Shown here piece by piece: positions 1 to 10,400 of a stretch of DNA of 64,000 nt; positions within the stretch are counted from its first letter, which is position 1; each line of letters opens with the position of its first letter. Source of the DNA: Pirellulales bacterium. Lineage in GTDB: Bacteria; Planctomycetota; Planctomycetia; Pirellulales; PALSA-1355. A model generated the notes under the pieces. It worked only from the letters and a program-made list of their open reading frames with translations. It searched no databases and was not told the origin of the DNA. Both the position numbers and the translations under genes were made by a program. The DNA lies in the NCBI GenBank assembly GCA_022844125.1, contig JALHMI010000004.1:290777-354776 (forward strand). The letters are read 5' to 3'.

Positions 1-1
1 G

Positions 2-817
2 GCCACTCAATGCCGTTGGCTCGAAGCAAAGGGCTGCCTTGATCCGAATTTCGATCCAGTGCCGGGTTTCGCCGTTGCACGGCGAAAGGAGCCGTCGATG
101 CTCCTTCCGTATTTTGCCTTGGGCAGAGTCACGTCCTTCCTCCGCTATGTTGGCCCAGGCGCCCTTGGCGAAGCAGGTGATATCGCCCGTGCGACGGATA
201 GCCTGATGCGACAACTCGGCGTCGAGAAGCTTCAGAAGTCCGACCTCGACGAGCTGAGCGCCCTTCAAGCAAAGCTGTCCAACCGAGCAGTATTCTTGCT
301 GCTCGATGAGATCGATCGATTGCAGGTTCCGCTCGATGCTTACTTGGCCCTGCGTCGCAAGCAGCCAGCAGCGGATCCCAGACGTGCCATTCTCGAATAC
401 GTCGCGACATCGCTGAGCTCGCATCAAGCAGGCTCGTTCTCGACTCGCTACCTCCACCGCTTAAGTCCGTTTTTCGGCAGTCACCAACTACTCGATCACG
501 AGACGCCCAATGCACTGGAAGGTCTCGTGATGTTAGTCATGGCCGACGTTGAAGTATTCGACAGCGAAGACACTCGGAACGCATCGCGACGCGAACCGCC
601 ATCACTTTGCGAGACCGCGGAAGAATGGTGGTATGAGTTTTTGTGGAGCGTCTGCACGACTAAGGCTCCACGTTCCTCCAAAGTCGCGGCCCTCATTGCG
701 CATGAGATGAAAGCCCGCAAGTTAACCGTGCAACGGCTCCACAGCACGATGCAAGCGAATCAGACCAGGAATCCACAAGCGGCATTATTTTTCCACGACC
801 TTGAGGGCTTAGCCTAG
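2..817 (+). CDS. Hypothetical protein, 5' end outside window
   Basis: The frame is open from base 2 with no stop, so the true start probably lies upstream; a GTG at 59 and an ATG at 98 are internal alternatives. The visible part is about 271 residues, mostly charged and predicted helical, with no signal peptide or membrane segment that I can see. A Trp-rich stretch (EEWWYEFLW) lies about three quarters of the way along. I do not recognise the family. It lies on the same strand as, and just upstream of, a small gene and a large serine recombinase, so it may be cargo of the recombinase-bearing element to the left of the tRNA-derived repeat. That is inferred from position only. Confidence 0.55.
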   Translation, partial: ATQCRWLEAKGCLDPNFDPVPGFAVARRKEPSMLLPYFALGRVTSFLRYVGPGALGEAGDIARATDSLMRQLGVEKLQKSDLDELSALQAKLSNRAVFLLLDEIDRLQVPLDAYLALRRKQPAADPRRAILEYVATSLSSHQAGSFSTRYLHRLSPFFGSHQLLDHETPNALEGLVMLVMADVEVFDSEDTRNASRREPPSLCETAEEWWYEFLWSVCTTKAPRSSKVAALIAHEMKARKLTVQRLHSTMQANQTRNPQAALFFHDLEGLA

Positions 818-848
818 TCGCTCTTGCCCTCTGAAGAACTTCTATCGT

Positions 849-1070
849 ATGGTCCGTCGCCGATCACGACCGCTCTCACCTTCACGGAATGCCGAAGTGC
901 GTTCTGTGCCAGCCGGTGCGCCGGCCTGGGTGACAGCGGAGTTGATTGAAAGGACCATCCAGGTCTGGCAGCCGTACTACCCCGACCCATTGACCGACGA
1001 CGACGCCTTGGCGATCATTCAAAGCGTCGGTTGTCTGATCGATGTCTTGTCGAAGGGGTCGGAGTCATGA
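849..1070 (+). CDS. Small hypothetical protein coupled to the serine recombinase
   Basis: A 73-residue protein with a basic N-terminus (MVRRRSRP) and a compact acidic C-terminal half containing WQPYYPDPLTDDDA, which looks like a folded helical domain. Its TGA overlaps the ATG of the downstream recombinase (ATGA at 1067-1070), the usual sign of translational coupling. Family not identified. The coupling suggests an accessory factor for the recombinase, for example a directionality factor or regulator, but nothing in the sequence proves this. Confidence 0.6.
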   Translation: MVRRRSRPLSPSRNAEVRSVPAGAPAWVTAELIERTIQVWQPYYPDPLTDDDALAIIQSVGCLIDVLSKGSES

Positions 1071-2557
1071 AGCAGTACGCTGCCTTGGCCCGCGTAAGTA
1101 GCCGTGAGCAAGAGAGAGAGGGCTTCTCGCTCGAAGTTCAGGAGGAGGGCCTTCGCCGCTTCGCCACGCAGAACGGCGGGCAAATCGTCCGGCTCTTTCG
1201 GATCGCTGAGACCGCCAGCAAGGCGGACGAAAGAAAGACGTTTCGCGAACTCGTCGCGTACGCCAAGAAACACGCGGCCGAGCTAGATGGTCTGCTTTTC
1301 TACAAGGTCGACCGCGCCGCTAGAAACCTCTTCGACTACGTTGAATTGGAACGGCTTGAGTCTGAGTATCAGGTTCCGTTTATTTCAGTATCGCAGCCGA
1401 CAGACAGCAACCCTGCCGGCCGGATGATGCGGCGCACGCTCGCCAACATGGCGAGCTTCTACACCGAACAGCAATCCGTGGATGTCAAAGAGGGGCTCGC
1501 TCGTCGCGTCAGGGAAGGCTGGTTTATCGGCCTCGCACCCTACGGTTACCGGAACATCCGAAAGGACGGCAGGGGGATCATCGAGGTTGACCCTGCAACT
1601 TCGGCCAATGTCAAACGCTGCTTTCACCTCTACGCCTACGAAAATCTGACGCTTGACGGCGTCATCGCGAGGATGGCGGAAGAGGGGCGGACGTACCGTC
1701 CGTCGTCGCCCAAATTCCTCCGCGGCTCGCTGCACACGATCTTGCGCGATCGTGCCTACATCGGAGAGATCGAGCATCGCGGCCAATGGTACCCAGGTAA
1801 GCACGAGCCGATTATCGACCGAACGACCTGGAATCGGGTACAGACCCTCTTGGGAGGCCATATCTACCGCTCCCACGACATGACCTATTCAGGTGAGGCC
1901 ATTACGTGCGGCCATTGTGGCCATCCAATCACAGGAGAGCGAAAGTACAAGAAGACGAGCAAGGGGGAGAAGGCCTACACCTATTACCGCTGCACCTATT
2001 ACAACGCTCCGGGGCACCCTAGAACGCGAGTTACCGAGGCTGACATCGATGGCCAAGTGCTAGCGGTCTTCAAGCAGATGCGGATCGACGACGATGAAGT
2101 CCGCGATTGGTTCCAGATGGTCCTTCGTTCTCAGACTAGAGACGCGCAGCAGGAATCCGTCGCCCAACGCGCTGAGCTTCAGCGTCAGGAGACCCTTCTC
2201 GTCAACCAACAAGATCGCCTGCTCAATCTGCGGTTAAGCGAGGATATCGACCAGGAGACCTTCGCCAAGAAGCAGACCGAGCTACGCGACCGGCTAGCGT
2301 CGATCAAATTGCAGCTTGACGTTGTGGACCGTTCGCATGACGAGATGAGCGACTTGGCAGCCAAAGTTTTTGAACTTTCGCAAACTCTTTGCGATCAGTG
2401 GCTTAGCGCCGACTACGCAACAAAACGTCGGATCCTGGAAATCGTCTTTTTGAACTGCCGCCTCGACGGCGTAACTCTTGTCCCGCAAATAAGAAAGCCC
2501 TTCGACGTTCTCGCCGAAGGGCTCATTTCGAAAAATAGTCGGGGCGACATGATTTGA
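1067..2557 (+). CDS. Large serine recombinase
   Basis: A 496-residue site-specific recombinase. The N-terminal resolvase domain (about 1-150) contains RVSSREQ, with the nucleophilic serine, and later the YKVDRAARN stretch typical of the catalytic fold. A recombinase domain follows (about 160-270, RGSLHTILRDRAYIGE), then a zinc ribbon with CGHCGHP and a later Cys (about 280-330), and a coiled-coil C-terminal region (about 360-450). The start at 1067 is preferred over an upstream TTG because it gives the ATGA overlap with the preceding gene and begins directly at the resolvase fold. The last codons (SRGDMI and the TGA stop) lie inside the 42-bp sequence that is also the 3' half of the tRNA-Pro gene. 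Such enzymes move phages and integrative elements; this one probably belongs to an element extending left of the window. Confidence 0.93.
   Translation: MKQYAALARVSSREQEREGFSLEVQEEGLRRFATQNGGQIVRLFRIAETASKADERKTFRELVAYAKKHAAELDGLLFYKVDRAARNLFDYVELERLESEYQVPFISVSQPTDSNPAGRMMRRTLANMASFYTEQQSVDVKEGLARRVREGWFIGLAPYGYRNIRKDGRGIIEVDPATSANVKRCFHLYAYENLTLDGVIARMAEEGRTYRPSSPKFLRGSLHTILRDRAYIGEIEHRGQWYPGKHEPIIDRTTWNRVQTLLGGHIYRSHDMTYSGEAITCGHCGHPITGERKYKKTSKGEKAYTYYRCTYYNAPGHPRTRVTEADIDGQVLAVFKQMRIDDDEVRDWFQMVLRSQTRDAQQESVAQRAELQRQETLLVNQQDRLLNLRLSEDIDQETFAKKQTELRDRLASIKLQLDVVDRSHDEMSDLAAKVFELSQTLCDQWLSADYATKRRILEIVFLNCRLDGVTLVPQIRKPFDVLAEGLISKNSRGDMI
2496..2523 (-). terminator. Hairpin with T-rich tail (minus strand), inside the recombinase 3' end
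   Basis: A perfect 9-bp stem (2496-2504 with 2515-2523) has a 10-nt loop. Read on the minus strand it is followed by TTTCTTATTT, the layout of an intrinsic terminator for transcription arriving from the right. It is also coding sequence of the recombinase, so the function is uncertain. Confidence 0.35.
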
Positions 2558-2580
2558 ACATGCGACCTCTGCGTCCCGAA
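2539..2580. repeat. Left attachment-site repeat (copy of tRNA-Pro 3' half)
   Basis: These 42 bases are identical and in the same orientation to 22688-22729, which is the tRNA-Pro gene from its anticodon loop to the discriminator base. After three mismatches a further AGCGCT is shared. A fragment that starts in the anticodon loop and ends at the tRNA 3' end is the classic attachment core of tRNA-targeting tyrosine integrases. It overlaps the final codons and stop of the serine recombinase. Confidence 0.85.
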
Positions 2581-3025
2581 AATAGCGCTGCGTCTCACAG
2601 AAAAGCCCGTTTCTTCCGAATATTGTCGACATCTTAGCGACGCGGGCACGACTTGCAAGTATTTGCAAACTGAATCATGTTTTACCGAGCGCACGCAGTA
2701 ATGCGGCACTGCAAAGCGGTACCGGCGGCTCGTCAGCGAGCAGACGCGAATGGGGGGGAATTGAACGTCGAAGTTGATTATTGCCAGGGAGGCAATGGCT
2801 GCCTCGAGTAGTCCGCTCTGACTTCGTCAAATACAACTTCCTCCGCTATCCCAGCGACAGCTCGTCGCCTCCTGCAGCCCGACCTACTTCATCAAAGGCT
2901 CGGGGGACGCGAGGTCCAACTTCGACGATCGCGACTACCACCTGTTCCTGCAAGGTGGTGCGCAGATGCTCGATCCGCCTCGGGGTTTCAATCCGCCCGA
3001 GGCGGACGCACGCCTTACAAGTGCT
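2581..3025. other. Non-coding stretch between attachment repeat and kinase gene
   Basis: I see no convincing gene in this stretch. It contains the strong hairpin at 2975-3005 just downstream of the kinase stop. A short protein-like reading frame across 2820-3020 is closed by an upstream TGA and has no plausible start. Confidence 0.5.
2975..3005 (-). terminator. Strong hairpin downstream of kinase gene
   Basis: A perfect 10-bp GC-rich stem (2975-2984 with 2996-3005) has an 11-nt loop and lies 20 bases past the stop of the kinase gene on the minus strand. No T-run follows, so it may act as a Rho-independent-like or RNA-stabilising structure. Its position makes a transcript-end role likely. Confidence 0.55.
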
Positions 3026-6000
3026 CTACTCCGCCGGCGCAGCTTGACCGCGAATCGCCCGAATCGCGTTCTGGAAGAGTGTCAAGCCCGCGTCGTTCCA
3101 TTCGATCTCAACTTCTTGCGCTGGGTCGTTCGCTTCCGGACTGATCGCGAGCACGTCGGCAGGCCAATCCAACTCGAGTTCGGCCAGAGAGCGGCGGATC
3201 TCCGCCAGATTCCACACCCAGGGCTGCGAAGATTGATCCGTGGGAAAACAGACCAGCTTGCGATTGTCGCTAGTGAAAGCCATGATCGAAGGAAGGTCCG
3301 GCGCCGGGTGTACAAGCCGCGCCCAGTCTTGGCCTGACTCGGGATCGACGAACCGCAGCTCACCATTGGTCTGGCCGACGGCCAGCACCCGACTGTCCGG
3401 CGAGAACGCGATGCCCAGGCCATGCGGCGTGGTGCCCTGCGCGTGCAAATCTTGCGCAAGCGACCAATCGCTCGTTCGCCAGAGCTGCACGCCGCCCGGG
3501 GTCGAGGCCAGCCAGCGACCGTCGGGGCTGAATTCGACCATCCCCCATCGGCCCGTGGCAAGTGCTGCCAGTTGTGTCCCGGTGTTTACGTTCCAGACAG
3601 TCGCTCCGCCGGCCTCCCAGCTGGCGATCGCGGCCCACTTCGCATCGCGACTGAGCGCAGCCTTCCGCGGGTCGCCTGGAGGATTCAAGACCCGGCGATT
3701 GCGATCGCCTGTGAGCGACATTGCACACCAGCCGCCAACCGTTTCGAAGAGCAGGCTTTCGTTCGGGATGCAAGTTGCCAAGCTGTAGGGATCGGCAGTT
3801 TCGCTTAGGTGGACCGGCGGTCCGAACGAGACAACTTTCTTTCCCGCGCGGACCTGATCATGTCGAGGCCAGCGATAGATCATCGTGTCGACAGCCATGA
3901 TCAAATCACCGCGTCGATCGAATTGGACCAGGCAGTGGGCACCAGGCCGGAGGGAAACTCGTTCAAGCTTGTCGAGATCCCACACTTCGATGCCGCGCTC
4001 ACCGCTGACGGCAAGGAGTCGATTGTCGGGACTGATTGATGCGTAGGTACGCCCTCCCGTGGGCGGAAACCAGGCAATAGGCAGAAGCCGACACTCCGAA
4101 CCCGCGGCAAGTTCCCAATGTTCGATCCGCTTTTGTTCGTACTTGAACAACCCTAAGTTGCCGTCGGCGTCGAGATCCATCGCCAGGTTGTCAAAACCCT
4201 GAACTTCGAACTCCTTCTGTCCGGTCCCCACGTCCCACAGCATGAGTCGCGAATCCCACAGCCCGCAGGAAACCAGCCGCGATCCGTCCGCGTTGAACAG
4301 AATCTGCTGCGGAAACGAACGCTGCGGCAGCGTCAGGATCACTTTGCCCGTGCTCAGGTTCCAAATCCTGATCGGATTGCTGCTCGCCCAGATGGCGAGC
4401 ACCTCGCCGCCAGGATGCCACGCCATCCGCACGTTCACGAGATCACCGAGTGGCACCCTCGTCTCGATTGCGCCAGTCTTCCAGTCGATGATCAAGGCCT
4501 CGGTGCCGACATACACTGCCAGCCGATTGGATGGCTGGTGGAACCAGCATTGCGTACTCGCGTACTGCTCCACCAGCAGTCGGACCTGGTTGCCATTCTC
4601 CGCGTCAACCACCAGCAATCCGCCCGGATTGCGCTGCACCACGGCGTGCCGCCCATCCGGCGCGAAGCACAGCGAGCCAGTGCCCTCGTCGTGCCAGGCC
4701 AATTCCAGCGATTGACCCGTCGCCCGCCAGACGCGCGTGCCTTGCTCGCCTGTGAGACCAACAAGTCGACCATCCGGCGAAATGCACGCCTGCGACTGTG
4801 CCATTTCGTGGGGCACGCGGGCCAGAATCTGCCCGTCATCGGTATCGCCCACTACTAGCGTGGCGTCCTGAACGTTCAGCGCAAATCTCTTGGCGACCAA
4901 AGCCACGGCGGCGTGCCGCACTAGTTCGGCGCTACCCCACACCTGGCGCACGCGCCGCAAATCGGGGAGCGAGACGCTGCGGATCGCGGCAGTGCGCAGT
5001 TGCAAGATTCGTTCGTCGCTCGATCCGATCGTCGGCAACAGCTTTCGTGCTCGATCGATCGTCTCAAGCGCCGCGTATCTCTGGCCCAGCTGCCGGCTCG
5101 CATTGCGGGCCGCGATCTCTGCGAGGTACGCATCCCACAGCCGCAGCTGGGCCGCTTCGTTTGCGGCACGTTCGGCAAGCTCGGCCTGCGTCGTGATCTC
5201 CAGTTGCCGGCTCAATTGGCCGGAATACCAGGTGGAGACGATCGACACCGTGACGAGCAGCGCCGCCACCGATCCGATGGCGGCCGCCAACGCGGGATTT
5301 CGCCGGCACCAGCGCCAGCCGCGCTCCAAACTCGTGGCAGGTCGAGCCTCGATCGGCCGATCGGCCAGGAATCGTTGCAAATCCTCCGCCAGTGCCAGAG
5401 CCGAGGGATATCGCCGCGCGGGCGCCCGCTCCAGGCACTTCGAACAGATCGTCGCCACGTCGCGAGGCAACCCCGGCGCGACCCGATAGATCGACGCCGG
5501 CTCAGCCAGAAGCACCTGCTGCAGCGTTTCGATGGCGGTTTCGCCGCGATACGGAGGTCGGCCGCAGAGCAGTTCATAAAGGATCGCGCCCAGCGCATAG
5601 ACATCGGTCGCCGGACCAATCTCGCTTTGCCTCCCCAACGCCTGTTCAGGCGACATGTAACTTGGCGTTCCCAGCAGTGCTCCCGTCTGCGTGTGCCCGC
5701 CCGGCTGATCGCGAAAGATGCGGGCCAGCCCAAAGTCAGCAATCTTCACCTCCGGCGGATCGCCGTCGGCGCTGACCAGCAGGTTGTTCGGCTTCAAGTC
5801 GCGATGCACCACGCCGTGCTCGTGGGCAAAGTGTACGGCGCGAGCGACTTGCTCCACGAGCTGAGCGGCCCGGCGGACGTTCCATGGGTTGCCCTCCAAG
5901 CGGTCGGAAAGCGTGCCGCCTTCGACCAGTTCGAGTGCCAGATACGGACAGCCATCGTCCTCGCCGTAGTCATACACCTGGACGATGTGCGGATGGTGCA

Positions 6001-6622
6001 GCGAGGCGACCACCTCGGCTTCCGCCCGAAAACGCGACAACAGCTCATCGTTCGCCAGGTCCGCATGCCGCACCATCTTGAGCGCGACCAGCCGATTCAA
6101 TCCTGTCTGCTGAGCCCGGAACACCACGCCCATTCCGCCGCGGCCGATCTCCTCGAGAATCTCGTACTCCGCCCGCAGGTTGCGCTCGGTTTCGCCACCG
6201 GTCGGCTGGGCGGCCATCGACTCGTCAAACGCCTGATGCAATTGAATCTGGTCGGCAAGCACCGTGGCATACTGGGGGAAGCGAGCGGCGTACTCCGCGA
6301 CCGTCGGACCTTCGCCCAGTTTTTCGCGGGCCAGGTACTCCGCGTAGATAATGTCGACCGCCGCCTCTTCGTTGGCGCCAAGTTGCGGATAACGGGCAAG
6401 ATACTCTTCGGCCGCCGGGCGCTGTCCGCATCGCCACCGCTCGCGCAGGTCGACACGCGTCACGGCGGCCAGTTCCGTGCCGGAAACCTCCTGATGCTGC
6501 GCAAGAAATGCTTCCAGCGTCTGCGGCTGCTGCTGCCAGAGCAGCGAGTAGTCGCGGGCCAGAGCCCGGCTGCGGCCGTCGCCGGGCGTAGCAGATGATT
6601 GGCTTGTTCCGAGCGCGGCCAT
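3026..6622 (-). CDS. Membrane Ser/Thr protein kinase with C-terminal WD40 propeller
   Basis: A 1198-residue transmembrane Hanks-type kinase. An N-terminal helical region (1-150) precedes the kinase domain (about 153-420), which has the Gly loop GRGGMG (160-165), the VALK lysine (182), HRDLKPNN with catalytic Asp 275, DFG (296-298) and the SPEQ activation-segment end. A single membrane span lies near 445-465. The remainder, from about 560, is a chain of WD40-type blades (FSPDGRW, SPDNRLL, WDVGTGQ). The ATG at 6622 is chosen over an upstream TTG. It lies 91 bp downstream of the ECF sigma gene on the same strand, a pairing common in Planctomycetota where the kinase is thought to sense signals and act on the sigma factor. 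All key catalytic residues are present, so it should be active. Confidence 0.95.
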   Translation of the reverse strand: MAALGTSQSSATPGDGRSRALARDYSLLWQQQPQTLEAFLAQHQEVSGTELAAVTRVDLRERWRCGQRPAAEEYLARYPQLGANEEAAVDIIYAEYLAREKLGEGPTVAEYAARFPQYATVLADQIQLHQAFDESMAAQPTGGETERNLRAEYEILEEIGRGGMGVVFRAQQTGLNRLVALKMVRHADLANDELLSRFRAEAEVVASLHHPHIVQVYDYGEDDGCPYLALELVEGGTLSDRLEGNPWNVRRAAQLVEQVARAVHFAHEHGVVHRDLKPNNLLVSADGDPPEVKIADFGLARIFRDQPGGHTQTGALLGTPSYMSPEQALGRQSEIGPATDVYALGAILYELLCGRPPYRGETAIETLQQVLLAEPASIYRVAPGLPRDVATICSKCLERAPARRYPSALALAEDLQRFLADRPIEARPATSLERGWRWCRRNPALAAAIGSVAALLVTVSIVSTWYSGQLSRQLEITTQAELAERAANEAAQLRLWDAYLAEIAARNASRQLGQRYAALETIDRARKLLPTIGSSDERILQLRTAAIRSVSLPDLRRVRQVWGSAELVRHAAVALVAKRFALNVQDATLVVGDTDDGQILARVPHEMAQSQACISPDGRLVGLTGEQGTRVWRATGQSLELAWHDEGTGSLCFAPDGRHAVVQRNPGGLLVVDAENGNQVRLLVEQYASTQCWFHQPSNRLAVYVGTEALIIDWKTGAIETRVPLGDLVNVRMAWHPGGEVLAIWASSNPIRIWNLSTGKVILTLPQRSFPQQILFNADGSRLVSCGLWDSRLMLWDVGTGQKEFEVQGFDNLAMDLDADGNLGLFKYEQKRIEHWELAAGSECRLLPIAWFPPTGGRTYASISPDNRLLAVSGERGIEVWDLDKLERVSLRPGAHCLVQFDRRGDLIMAVDTMIYRWPRHDQVRAGKKVVSFGPPVHLSETADPYSLATCIPNESLLFETVGGWCAMSLTGDRNRRVLNPPGDPRKAALSRDAKWAAIASWEAGGATVWNVNTGTQLAALATGRWGMVEFSPDGRWLASTPGGVQLWRTSDWSLAQDLHAQGTTPHGLGIAFSPDSRVLAVGQTNGELRFVDPESGQDWARLVHPAPDLPSIMAFTSDNRKLVCFPTDQSSQPWVWNLAEIRRSLAELELDWPADVLAISPEANDPAQEVEIEWNDAGLTLFQNAIRAIRGQAAPAE

Positions 6623-6713
6623 AAGGGATTGCTGCGACTTAGCGAGAATCAATGGGATGTCACTGCGACAGCCCCATCAGACTATCGCCGCCGATTGTCA
6701 GATCGCACATTGA

Positions 6714-7298
6714 TCACTCTTCGAGGCCCAATTGTCGGCTGGCCCGTTCGATGCCCCGCGAAAGCTGCATTCGCCTCGCCTGCGCGCTCCCCCCAAGCTC
6801 CGCGGCAATGCGTTCCCAGCCCAGCCCTTCGCTCCGCAGGTCGGCAATCTGCCGCTCGTCGGCACTCAAAGCTTCACGCATCCGTTCGAGCAATTCCTGC
6901 CGCGAAAGCATTTCGCTGGCCGACGGCTGGGGATCGGCCACCTGCTCGAGTGCCACGTGAGAAACAACCGCCACGCGGCGCACGTCCCGCCGCAAGCGAC
7001 GCTCCTGCCGCGCACGCGAGGCCAATTTATTTCGAGCCATCACCACGAGCAGCCGCACCAGCTGATCCGCTCGCTCCAGGTCGTATTCGCCGATTGCCGC
7101 CCGCACGAAGAAGCTGGCCAGCACCGATTGCGAGACGTCCATCGAATCGAAGGCGCGATTGAGCCGCTCATCTTCGATCCGCATCCGGACTTCGCGGCGA
7201 ATCAGCGGCTCGTAGCGCCGCACTAATTCTTCCGCCGCCGAATCATCGCCGGATCGTACTTGGCGCACGAGCAGTGAGAAGTCGCTGTCCTGGTTCAT
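6714..7298 (-). CDS. ECF-family RNA polymerase sigma factor
   Basis: A 194-residue sigma-70 family protein. Region 2 lies at about 25-95 (LVRRYEPLIRREVRMRI, then SMDVSQSVLASFF), and region 4 at about 140-190 has the helix-turn-helix LGWERIAAELGGSAQARRMQLSRGI. The start at MNQDSDFS is chosen because it matches the usual ECF length; the frame extends further upstream with unlikely sequence. It leads the two-gene unit with the WD40 kinase and diverges from the giant surface-protein gene across 176 bp, which makes that gene and its PEP-CTERM partner the first candidates for its regulon. No anti-sigma gene is adjacent; the kinase probably takes that role. Confidence 0.93.
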   Translation of the reverse strand: MNQDSDFSLLVRQVRSGDDSAAEELVRRYEPLIRREVRMRIEDERLNRAFDSMDVSQSVLASFFVRAAIGEYDLERADQLVRLLVVMARNKLASRARQERRLRRDVRRVAVVSHVALEQVADPQPSASEMLSRQELLERMREALSADERQIADLRSEGLGWERIAAELGGSAQARRMQLSRGIERASRQLGLEE

Positions 7299-7474
7299 GC
7301 AAAGTTTTTTGCTCAGAAGCGTGTGCGATCTCAAACGGTCCGGCGATATAGCGGGTGGAGAGTACCGCCGTCCCCGGGCGGCACGGTGCCATTCTAGCAT
7401 CCCGCCGGAGCTTCCGTTCCCCCGGCACGTGCAGATTTCACATAGCCTATCCATCTATCGCGGACAAAACGACT
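7299..7474. promoter_or_regulatory. Divergent promoter region between ECF sigma and giant surface protein
   Basis: This 176-bp spacer separates two genes that diverge, so promoters for both must lie here or within the gene ends. It is less GC-rich near the sigma-factor start (AAAGTTTTTTG at 7300-7311). I cannot name -35/-10 elements with confidence. Confidence 0.5.
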
Positions 7475-10400
7475 ATGTCGCGAACCTGCAATGACTTCCG
7501 TCAACGAGCCACCGCCAAAACCCGTCGCTCGCGTCCCGCGCAAAAGAGCCGGCTGTCCCTCGGGTCGCTCGATTGGCATGCCTGCCGGCACGAGGAACTC
7601 GAAGATCGCCGGTTGCTGGCCGTGGTGCCGTTCATCTCGATCGGCCAACAGCTTCGGGGCGACCTCGCCAGCGTCGAAAACCAGCTCACCGTGGTCCTCA
7701 ACAATTTTGATACAGGCGCGAGCTCAACAATCCCGTTTGTTGGCGAACGATTGGGGGACATTTCCAAGGCGTTTTCGAGTTTCAGCACGCAGATCCAGGC
7801 CGCCCTGACCAGTCTCGGTTCCCCGACCGACCCTTCGCCCGCGATCCTGCAGACCGCACTGTTCGATGCCCTGGGCCCGAGCGGCCTCAACCTACTAGGG
7901 GACCGGAATGGCAATGGCGTGGACTCAGGTGATGTGGTCGTCACGGCCGCGGGCGGTGTCCTGAACGACGACTTCTCCGTGCAAATGCTGCTCTCCGGCA
8001 GCGTCGCCGCGCCATCAGTCCCTCTGAAGTTCAACACGGGCCTCCCCGGCCTGCCGCTCTCCATCCGCTCGGACGGCGAACTCGCCGCAACGGTGAACTT
8101 CACTTACGAGCTGGCATTCAGTTACGACGCCCAATTGCAGAGCGTCGACCTCGACGACACCAAGAAGCTCGCCGGAGCGGACCATCAATTGGCTCTGGCG
8201 GCGAGCATCGGACTACAAAACTTCTCGGCCACGGCAATCATGGGCTTCGTCCAAGGCGACCTCACCGCGCTGGCCGGACAACCGAATGGCCTGTCGCTAG
8301 CGATCGAGCTGAACAATATCTCTACCTCCCCGCAAGTCGTCATCACGGGCTCGGCCGACGCGAATCTGCAGCTTTCAGGCAGCTTTGCGGGCACCGAGAA
8401 CGACTTTCCGGGCATCGACACCGACCTGCACCTTCACTGGGCGATCGACACCGAGGATCCCAGCGCCGCTGCTCCCGACGTCTGGTTCGACAACGTCTAT
8501 CTCGACCTGGGCGACTTTATCAGTAACGTCGTCAAGCCGGTCTTCGAGAACATTCACTACTTCACGCAGCCGCTGGCGCCCGTGCTCGAAGTTCTCGGGT
8601 ATCCGCTGCCGGGGCTCACGGATCTGAGCCGTCTGGTCGGAGGCGGCGACGTGACGCTGCTCGACCTGGGCGGGGTAGCGGCCACCGTCACCGGCTTCGG
8701 ACCACTTTACGACCTGGTCGAGAAAGTGCTCGAAGTCATCGACGCGATCAACCAGTTCGAGGTCGGAGACTCGGTCCGCCTGAAGCTGGGCGGCTTCGAT
8801 CTCGATAGTTTCGACCTGCGTGACGTCGCCGCGGCCGGCAATCCACTGAACACCAGCCTGCGCAATCTCACGGAACTCTCACCCAGCAATCTGATCGGCA
8901 TCGCTCAATCGCTTGCCTCCAAGATCGACGAGTTGCCGATCGGCAGTGAGGAGAAGGAGTTTCTCAAGGGTTTCGCCGAACAGCTCAACAATGGTTTCAG
9001 CGTCCGCTTTCCGATTCTTGAGGACCCGGCCAGCGCCGTGTTCCCGATGCTCTTGGGGCGCGACGGGGACCTGTTCACGCTTGATGCCGAAGTGCATCAG
9101 AGTGCCAAAGGATCGACGGCCACCGGCTTCTCAGTGTTCGGCATCGGCGTCGATTTCGGTGGTGAAGTCGAAGTCGACACCAAGTTCAAGTTCGCCTACG
9201 ACACGTTTGGCATACGAAACCTCATTAGCGATATCGCTGCCGGCAACACCTCCGCCGCCTCGATTGCCGAAAACATCGTCGACGGCTTCTATCTCGCCAG
9301 CGATTCTTTCTTCGAACTGGCCGGAACCATCTTTGCCGCCGCCGGCGCAGGCATTGGCATCTTTAGCGCCCGTGTTGGCGGGTTCGTTTCGACGGGAGAC
9401 TCGGGAGACGAACCGGTCTCGATCACGATCGTCGACCCGAACAACGACGGCAAGCTGCGCTTCTCGGAGTTCTCTGAGGATTCGTTCGAATTCAGCGGCG
9501 AACTGGCGGCCGAGCTCGGCGTTGAGGTTCGCGTCGGCGTCGAATTTCTTGGCGAGTTCATCGGCGTCAAGAAGCGATTCAACATGGCTCGCGAGATCCT
9601 GATCGACTTCAACCTCGATCCAAACGATCCCACCGATCCCTCGGACGCGGTGCTGGCTTCACAGCCGGATGCCAACGGGAATATTAATCTCTACATCGGC
9701 GCGCTCGCCCTCCTGCGTGAAGAAGTCGACAACGAGGATGGAAATGAACAACTTCGCATCCAACACGTCGAAACGACTCCGGCAGGCGAGACGATCGACA
9801 TCACGATCCGCCAGACAAACCTCATTGGTCGGGAATTCGACGTCACGCAGCGCATCGCGGGCGTCAAAAAGATCACCGGCATTGATGGCATCGGAAATTT
9901 GATCATCGACGTCCTGCCCGGCGTCACGTCCGACGTCCACTTCGAAGGCGGCACCGGCCACGCCGAGCTCATGTACGAAGGCGCCGGCATCGCCTACCTC
10001 AAGGCCGGCGCGCTCGATAGCGCCCTCACCGGCGGGCTGGGCAACAATACGCTGATTGGCGGCCCGGGCAACGACACGATCTCACTCGGCCACGCCGGCA
10101 ACACCGTCGTCGGCGGAGCGGGCGAAAACACGATCATCGTCAACGCCCCCACCACGCAGGGCGGATCCGTCGTCGGTGGTGACACCGCAAACAACATGCT
10201 GGTAGTCTCCGCCGGCCAGTACACCAGCTCGATCGACCTGGTCGTCGACTCGCCGGGCTATATGCGCCTCGCTTACGACGAAACGCAGGGCACTTTCCCC
10301 AACCTCATCCTTTCGAACTTTAACCGAGTTTCGGTCACTGCTCAGGACCGCAGCACCGACGTCCATCTTGGAGATCTCTCACCCGCCGGGATCGAGACCG

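Noticed and set aside
2817-3025. A protein-like peptide (FIKGSGDARSNFDDRDYH...) upstream of the kinase 3' end
   Set aside because: The frame is closed by an upstream TGA, has no start, and its end coincides with a strong hairpin, so it is better explained as structure or chance.
5000-6598. A 532-codon open frame on the plus strand
   Set aside because: It is antisense to the kinase gene, whose domains are unmistakable. Long antisense frames are expected in GC-rich coding DNA.
10021-10140. RTX-like repeats suggesting a separate toxin gene
   Set aside because: They are a short patch inside the continuous giant reading frame, not a gene of their own.
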